Assembly: GCF_039852015.1 (NCBI RefSeq)
Contig: NZ_CP156626.1
Location: forward strand, 1,150,249 to 1,214,248
Source: Robbsia sp. KACC 23696
GTDB lineage: Bacteria > Pseudomonadota > Gammaproteobacteria > Burkholderiales > Burkholderiaceae
DNA length: 64,000 nt
Reading direction: 5' to 3'
This document shows, piece after piece, positions 58,932-64,000 of this stretch (position 1 is the stretch's first letter; each line of letters opens with the position of its first letter). Under the pieces are notes generated by a model. That model was not told the origin of the DNA and ran no database searches. It saw only the letters and a program-made list of their open reading frames with translations. Position numbers and translations under genes: made by a program.

Positions 58932-59864
58932 ATGTCCCCGTTACCCTCGACGATCGCCAGTCCGCAGGACCAGAAAGGGCTCGACCTCGCGACGCCCTCG
59001 ATGGCCGTCCGTCCTGATATGCCAATGCAACGCCCGCATACCGGGTCGTCCTCGCGACTGGGCTGGCGCTTTTTCTCGCGGCTATTTTTGATGCTGTTCC
59101 TCGTGTATCTGCTGCTGCCGATGATGCTGGTGCTGATAGGGGCGTTCGGCAAGAGCTGGACGAACACCTTGTTGCCTTCCGGCTTCACCCTCGACAGCTT
59201 CCGGGCGCTGACCGAGGACGGCAGTTTTCGTCGTGCCTTCAACGTCAGCTTGATCGTGGCCTTGAGCTGCTGCGCGATGACCGCCGTGATCGGCGTGCCG
59301 CTCGCCTATGCCTTGCATCATGGCGCGCAGGCAGGCCATCGCGCGGTGTCGTTGCTCGTGCGACTGGTCAGCTTGTTGCCGATAGGCGTACCGGCGCTGA
59401 CGCTGGGCTTCGGCTATGTCGCCGTGTTCAGCGATGGTCCGATGACCTGGATCGGCTCCCTGCCGCTTCTGATCGCGGCGCACGTCGTGCTGACGCTGCC
59501 TTATCTGACGCAGACGCTGTTAAGCGATCTGCGTCATCTGGGTATCGAGGCATTGGAAACCAGCGCGGCCACGCTCGGCGCGCCGCCGTGGCGGCAGTTC
59601 ACATCGGTGGCCTTGCCCTGTCTTCGTCACAGCATCGTCTCCGGTCTCGTCATGGTGGCGGCGCTGTCGATCGGAGAGTTTCAGGTGTCCAATCTGATCG
59701 CCGGTTTTCGTTATCGCAATTACCCGGTCGTATTGCTTCAGGCCTTCTACGGCGCAACCGGCGTTGCCTGCGCCGCGACCGTCGTCTTGCTCTGTCTGGC
59801 CGTGCTGGCCACCTTGCTGTCCTCTGCTGCGGCGGGATGGACCCGCCGCAGCAGCCAACACTGA
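58932..59864 (+). CDS. ABC transporter permease (PotC/PhnV/ThiP type)
   Basis: 310 residues: a polar head of about 45 residues, then six membrane helices with the EAA loop (EALETSAATLGAPPWRQFTSVALPCLRHSIVSGL). The first gene of a four-gene importer transcribed away from lysR. No Shine-Dalgarno is clear before the ATG. It pairs with the second permease at 62313-63125, making a heterodimeric channel as in 2-aminoethylphosphonate, iron and spermidine importers. Confidence 0.9.
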   Translation: MSPLPSTIASPQDQKGLDLATPSMAVRPDMPMQRPHTGSSSRLGWRFFSRLFLMLFLVYLLLPMMLVLIGAFGKSWTNTLLPSGFTLDSFRALTEDGSFRRAFNVSLIVALSCCAMTAVIGVPLAYALHHGAQAGHRAVSLLVRLVSLLPIGVPALTLGFGYVAVFSDGPMTWIGSLPLLIAAHVVLTLPYLTQTLLSDLRHLGIEALETSAATLGAPPWRQFTSVALPCLRHSIVSGLVMVAALSIGEFQVSNLIAGFRYRNYPVVLLQAFYGATGVACAATVVLLCLAVLATLLSSAAAGWTRRSSQH

Positions 59865-59885
59865 ATCGGACGCCAGAGATCCTTC

Positions 59886-61052
59886 ATGCCACTTTCCATC
59901 TCGCGCAACGCCGCGCCCCTGCGCCCGGACACGCAACCCTCCACGCAACAGTCCGGGCTCGCGTTTGACGCGGTCAGCTATCGCTATCCGAACAGCGCGC
60001 ACGGCATCGACAATGTGTCGTTCGATGTGCCGCAAGGAGAATTGCTGGCGGTGATTGGTCATAGTGGCTCCGGGAAATCGACGATTCTGCGATTGACCGC
60101 CGGGCTCCTCACCGGACAGCAGGGCGTCATCTCGATCGGCGGTCGTGATATCGGCAACACGCCGGTATGGCGTCGGGAAGTGGGTATGGTGTTCCAGCAG
60201 TACGCCTTGTTTCCGCATTTGAGCGTGCTCGACAACGTCGCCTACGGATTGAAGATGCGAGGCGTCTCCGGCGCGGTGCGACGCGCGCAAGCGGCAGCCA
60301 TGCTCGAACGCGTGGGCCTCTCCGCCTATGCGGCGCACGGCACGAGCGCCTTGTCGGGAGGGCAGCAACAGCGCGTGGCCTTGGCGCGCGCCTTGGTGAT
60401 CGCGCCGAAGGTGCTGCTGCTCGACGAGCCGCTGGGCGCCCTGGATGCCGGGATTCGCCAGCAATTGCGCGACGAGATCCGCGCCCTTCAGCGCGCCGCC
60501 GGTGCCACGACGCTGCTGGTGACGCACGATCAGGAGGAAGCGCTCAGCATGGCCGACCGCATCGCTGTCGTCGATGGCGGACGCGTGCTGCAAGTGGATA
60601 GCCCGTACGCCCTCTACACACGACCGGTGAGTGCCGCGGTAGCGCGCTTTGTCGGTGCGGCCAGCGTGCTTTCCGGACGGGTGCATGCGCATGGTCAGGT
60701 GGATATGGGTTTCGGTTTCTGGTTCGCCGATACCGGCCGTCTCGCACGCGGAGAACAGGTCGACATCGTCGTGCGGCCGGAACACGTGCTGCCCGATCCG
60801 TTGCGGCAGGGTGTGAATGTCGTTGCCGGGCGGGCTGCCAATAGGCGCTATTTCGGCGCGGCCTGTCGCTACGATTTCATCCCGGAAAACACGAACGATG
60901 TCTTGCTGTGTGAAGCGCGCGGCATCGGCATGCCGTCCGGTCATCTGTCGCAGCAGGCTGTGGATGACATGCTGCCGCACACGGTGTCGATTGCGCCGGA
61001 CGACATTCGCGTGCTGGCGCGTGCGCTATCGGCACCTCCGGTTCACCGCTGA
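59886..61052 (+). CDS. ABC transporter ATP-binding protein (PotA/FbpC-like, with TOBE domain)
   Basis: 388 residues. Walker A GHSGSGKST at 58-66, Q-loop VFQQYALFPHLSV, signature LSGGQQQRVALARAL, Walker B VLLLDEPLGALDA, switch His in LVTHDQEEAL, and a C-terminal TOBE-like regulatory domain from about residue 260. Twenty-one bases after the first permease gene. Substrate class not decided by the sequence. Confidence 0.93.
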   Translation: MPLSISRNAAPLRPDTQPSTQQSGLAFDAVSYRYPNSAHGIDNVSFDVPQGELLAVIGHSGSGKSTILRLTAGLLTGQQGVISIGGRDIGNTPVWRREVGMVFQQYALFPHLSVLDNVAYGLKMRGVSGAVRRAQAAAMLERVGLSAYAAHGTSALSGGQQQRVALARALVIAPKVLLLDEPLGALDAGIRQQLRDEIRALQRAAGATTLLVTHDQEEALSMADRIAVVDGGRVLQVDSPYALYTRPVSAAVARFVGAASVLSGRVHAHGQVDMGFGFWFADTGRLARGEQVDIVVRPEHVLPDPLRQGVNVVAGRAANRRYFGAACRYDFIPENTNDVLLCEARGIGMPSGHLSQQAVDDMLPHTVSIAPDDIRVLARALSAPPVHR

Positions 61053-61125
61053 GGCGGTGCCTCGCCACGTGCTTTTCTTTTTCCGAATCGCTTCGATCAA
61101 TGGACTTCCCGAGCTCCTCTCACCT

Positions 61126-62265
61126 ATGAAAACGGCATCGACCTCCTTACCGCTTTGCGTGCCGACGCGTCGGCCATTCCTGCGTCGCGCCTTCGGCGCA
61201 TTGACGCTGTCGCTTCTGGGCGTCGGCGTCTTGCCCTTTGCAACGCCGAGCGCGATCGCCGCGCCGGCGACCGAACTGTATCCCGGTGAAACCGCCTTGT
61301 ACGCAAAGGCGGCCGACGAAGGCATGGTCGTCTCGTTCGATACCGGTCCCGAGTGGGCGAACTGGAAGGCCCTGTTCGCGGAGTTCAAGCGCCGTTATCC
61401 GAAGGTCGAAATCACCTATAACGATATCGGCTCCGCCAATACGGTGGTGGCGCTCGACAAGGCGCGTCGTCGTCCGCAGGCCGATACCGCGTATTACTTC
61501 GCCGCATCGGCGCTGGACGCGGTGAAGGCGGATGTCGTCACGCCATTCAAGCCCGTCAACTTCGACACGCTGCCCGATGTCTTCCGCGATGCGCAGGGCA
61601 AGTGGTTCGCGATTCATTCCTTGAATGTCGCGCTGCTCGTCAATCGGAAATTGGTCAAGGACGTCCCGCAAGGATGGAACGATCTGCTGAAGCCGGAATA
61701 TAAAAACGCGGTCGTCTATCTGGATCCGCGCTCGACCGGACAAGGGCAGGTGGCCGTGTTCGCGGCGGCCTATGCGTTCGGCGGCAATGTCGACAATCCG
61801 AAGCCGGGTGCCGATTACTTCGGTCGCCTGAAGGCGGCGGGCAATGTGCTGCGGGTCGAGGGGACGACGCCGTACGCAAAGTTTCTCAAGGGCGAGATTC
61901 CCATCTTGATCGGTTACGAAAACGATGGTCTGAAGGCAAAGTACACCGATGGGATGGGCGATGCGGTCGACGTCGTGATTCCGAAGGAAGCGTCGGTCTC
62001 GGCACCTTATGCGATCAGCGCCGTCAAGAACGCACCGGATCCGTACGCGGCGCAGCTGTGGATGAACCTGATCATGAGCAATGTCGGACAAGCCTTGTTC
62101 GCACAGGGCTATGTACGGCCGTCGGTTCCGAATGTGCCGCTGTCGGCGGACATTCGCGCGAAGATGCCGGATGCACCGCAGGTCCATCCCTTGGACGTTG
62201 CAAAGGCCGCGGCGCAAAAAGCGAATATCGACAAATGGTGGGCGCAGGCGGCGCTGTCGAATTGA
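61126..62265 (+). CDS. ABC transporter extracellular solute-binding protein (family 1), Tat-type signal
   Basis: 379 residues. The signal contains TRRPFLRR, a close match to the twin-arginine consensus, then LTLSLLGVGVLPFATPSAIA with AIA cleavage near residue 46. The mature part has the PotD/AfuA/PhnS-like pattern: EEFKRRYPKVEITYNDIGSANTVVALD-type start, AYYFAASALDAVKADVVTPFKP, WNDLLKPEYKNAVVYLDPRSTG, GEIPILIGYENDGLKA. Tat export would suggest folding or cofactor loading before secretion. The stop overlaps a possible TTG start of the next permease. Confidence 0.9.
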   Translation: MKTASTSLPLCVPTRRPFLRRAFGALTLSLLGVGVLPFATPSAIAAPATELYPGETALYAKAADEGMVVSFDTGPEWANWKALFAEFKRRYPKVEITYNDIGSANTVVALDKARRRPQADTAYYFAASALDAVKADVVTPFKPVNFDTLPDVFRDAQGKWFAIHSLNVALLVNRKLVKDVPQGWNDLLKPEYKNAVVYLDPRSTGQGQVAVFAAAYAFGGNVDNPKPGADYFGRLKAAGNVLRVEGTTPYAKFLKGEIPILIGYENDGLKAKYTDGMGDAVDVVIPKEASVSAPYAISAVKNAPDPYAAQLWMNLIMSNVGQALFAQGYVRPSVPNVPLSADIRAKMPDAPQVHPLDVAKAAAQKANIDKWWAQAALSN

Positions 62266-62312
62266 AACGCCGCGACGACAATGACATCGTGCGGCCCAAC
62301 GTGAGTCCGCGC

Positions 62313-63125
62313 ATGACGGGCCTCGTCCGACGGTGGGGAGCGGCGCCGGCAGCGGTGGGGCTGTTCGTGTTTCTGGTCCTCCCGATCGGCGCCTTGGCCG
62401 TGTCGGCAGCGCAGGGCGGCAGCGCCGTGTTCATGACATTGCTCGGCGACCCCCTCGTGCGGCGCGCCTTGTTGGAGTCCTTGTTGCTCGCGGCCGCGGC
62501 CGGGACCGTGTCCGTCGGGATCGGTCTGCCGCTGGCGGCCTGCCTCGCGGGCATGTCGGCGCGTCGGCGTCGCGTATTGATGGCGATTCTCGGCGTGCCG
62601 CTCGCGTTCTCCGGCCTGGTGGTGGCATACGGCTTCATCCTGGCATTTGGTCGTGCGGGCTTTGTCACGACTCTGCTGGCGATGGTCGGTGGCGATCCGG
62701 CGCGCATCGGCGCGTGGATTTATAGCGTTGCGGGACTTGTCGTGGCGTATGCCTACTATCTCGTGCCGCGCGTGGCGCTGATGCTGTATCCGACGCTCGC
62801 GAATCTGGACCGTCGTCCCTTGGATGCGGCCATGACATTGGGGGCGCCCCCGTGGCGCGCCTTGATCGATGTGGCATTGCGCGAACTGTGGCCGTCGATC
62901 TTCGGCGCCTGGTGTCTGGTGACGTCGATTGCCGTTGGCACTTACGGGACGGCGCTGGCGCTGGCCGGGACGCAGATCACGATTCTGCCTTTGCTGATGT
63001 ATATGAAACTGTCGGATGGACAGACCGATTTCGCCGAGGTGGCCGCGTTGTCGCTGCTTTTGATGGCGGTCTGTATGGCCATCCTGGCACTAGGAGAAAG
63101 TGTTGCAAGACGAACCTCTGCTTGA
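62313..63125 (+). CDS. ABC transporter permease, second subunit (PotB/PhnU/ThiP type)
   Basis: 270 residues from the ATG at 62313: hydrophobic helices from residue 12 on, an EAA loop (PLDAAMTLGAPPWRALIDVALRELWPSIFGAWC) and six helices in all. The true start may be earlier: the TTG at 62262 overlaps the binding-protein stop as TTGA and would add 17 polar residues. The 3' end overlaps the next gene by 26 bases. Confidence 0.9.
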   Translation: MTGLVRRWGAAPAAVGLFVFLVLPIGALAVSAAQGGSAVFMTLLGDPLVRRALLESLLLAAAAGTVSVGIGLPLAACLAGMSARRRRVLMAILGVPLAFSGLVVAYGFILAFGRAGFVTTLLAMVGGDPARIGAWIYSVAGLVVAYAYYLVPRVALMLYPTLANLDRRPLDAAMTLGAPPWRALIDVALRELWPSIFGAWCLVTSIAVGTYGTALALAGTQITILPLLMYMKLSDGQTDFAEVAALSLLLMAVCMAILALGESVARRTSA

Positions 63126-63762
63126 CGGTGCGGCTGTCGGCCAGACGGCGATCCCACTTGGCGCATCATTGAATGATGCCGACACGTTTCCGCACGCTTT
63201 GTCGCATCTGAGCGATGCGACGCGTGCCGCGCTGTTCGCGCTACGGGAGCGCCAACGCGGCCGTACCGCCGCGATGCCGCACACGATGCCGCTTTCCCTG
63301 ATCGGCCCGCGTGAGGCTAGCGAGAGCCAAAAACACAGCGCGACGCTGATCGGTTCCGCCTTTGCCTTCGCCGGCGTGCCGGTGCTGTGCGGCGGCAAGT
63401 CCGGCGTGATGGAGGCGGGCGCGGCGGGGGTTCGATCGGCGGGCGGTCTCGTGATCGGGTTGCTGCCCGAGGACGATGCCGATGCGGCAAATCCGTATCT
63501 GAGCGTGGCGCTGCCGACCGGTCTCGGCATCACCCGCAATGCCTTGATCGCGCGCGCGGCGCTGTGCCTGATAGCCGTGGGTGGCGGCTTGGGGACGCTT
63601 TCGGAGATGGCGCTGGGGCGACAATGGAATAAGCGCGTCCTAACGATCGAAGGTGCGCCCGACATCGCCGGGGTGGAGTGCTTCGAGGAAGTCGAATCCC
63701 TGCTGTTACGTTTGGCGACGGACCTGGCCCATTCACCGCGCAATCGTGCCGATGTCGCGTGA
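63100..63762 (+). CDS. TIGR00725 family protein (LOG/DprA-like Rossmann fold)
   Basis: 220 residues. About 60 residues of unrelated N-terminus precede the core LSLIGPREASESQKHSATLIG, followed by VPVLCGGKSGVMEAGAAGVRSAGG and VGGGLGTLSEMALG (160-173), the counterpart of the PGGxGTxxE phosphoribohydrolase motif in LOG proteins. Biochemical role unknown; LOG relatives remove ribose-phosphate from nucleotides. Begins with GTG (63100) or TTG (63103) behind AGGAG, inside the end of the permease gene, so it is translationally tied to the importer. Confidence 0.85.
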   Translation: MLQDEPLLDGAAVGQTAIPLGASLNDADTFPHALSHLSDATRAALFALRERQRGRTAAMPHTMPLSLIGPREASESQKHSATLIGSAFAFAGVPVLCGGKSGVMEAGAAGVRSAGGLVIGLLPEDDADAANPYLSVALPTGLGITRNALIARAALCLIAVGGGLGTLSEMALGRQWNKRVLTIEGAPDIAGVECFEEVESLLLRLATDLAHSPRNRADVA

Positions 63763-63943
63763 ATCGCGCTTTGCCGTTTGCAAGGCGAAGCGGGGCGCCG
63801 GCACGGCTTTTGTTGCAATCGACATACGCCTGTCATTTGAAACAACTACTTACAGGGTTTTCACCGGCTAACTTGACAGTTCAATTTTGTTACGATTGGT
63901 AAGGTCGCAATAGGGGTCGCGTGCCGGCCAATAGGATCTCACC

Positions 63944-64000
63944 ATGAACGGCTCAATCTTCTCCCGGTTGATGAAACGCGTTTTCGCTGGCGAATATGCC
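63944..64000 (+). CDS. Start of an unidentified gene, cut by the window edge
   Basis: ATG at 63944 with AGGA eight bases upstream; the 19 visible codons read MNGSIFSRLMKRVFAGEYA and stay open. A TTGACA at 63873-63878 could be its -35, without a clear -10. Too short to identify. Confidence 0.45.
   Translation, partial: MNGSIFSRLMKRVFAGEYA

Overview
The window is high-G+C chromosomal DNA from a member of the Burkholderiaceae (Burkholderia sensu lato or a close relative). This rests on three things: the fused hemD-hemX gene followed by hemY, the mrp/dcd/basic amino acid decarboxylase and mprF-virJ arrangements, and the trxB-smr // ftsK-lolA-rarA order. It is an ordinary core chromosome carrying two accessory stretches. 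There is no prophage, CRISPR array or complete insertion sequence.

Layout. 1-36.5 kb is mostly housekeeping. In order it holds tamB (5' end outside the window), metG, an OmpA-type lipoprotein, the Fe-S carrier apbC/mrp, a divergent Cu/Zn-SOD-like lipoprotein, dcd and an Arg/Lys/Orn decarboxylase. Next come mprF and virJ/acvB (lysyl-phosphatidylglycerol synthesis and hydrolysis), argH, the heme operon hemC-hemDX-hemY, ppa, a damaged EgtD-like methyltransferase, a GNAT protein, nadE-glnB, trxB-smr, and ftsK-lolA-rarA.

36.5-53.4 kb is a 17-kb accessory block lying between rarA and serS, which are adjacent in many proteobacteria. It contains a signal-less SGNH hydrolase of lower G+C and a small lone domain that resembles the C-terminus of MgtC, preceded by about 600 bases of strongly structured non-coding sequence. 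It then contains a tightly coupled eight-gene operon (GntR regulator, nitrate/sulfonate-type ABC importer, quinone-oxidoreductase-like dehydrogenase, hotdog thioesterase, VOC protein, CoA ligase). An Lrp regulator and an emrAB-nodT drug efflux operon with a divergent TetR repressor complete the block.

53.4-64 kb returns to core with serS and tRNA-Ser(CGA), followed by a second accessory stretch. This holds an 11-residue-repeat coiled-coil membrane protein, a GH114 lipoprotein, HxlR and LysR regulators, and a four-gene ABC importer with a Tat-type binding protein and a TIGR00725 (LOG-like) gene at its end. A new gene begins at the right edge.

The best candidates for something undescribed are the structured leader plus lone MgtC-C-like domain (about 38.0-38.9 kb), the coupled eight-gene operon of unknown substrate, the hendecad-repeat membrane protein, and the ABC/TIGR00725 unit. 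All functional statements come from reading translated sequence and motifs; no database search was run.
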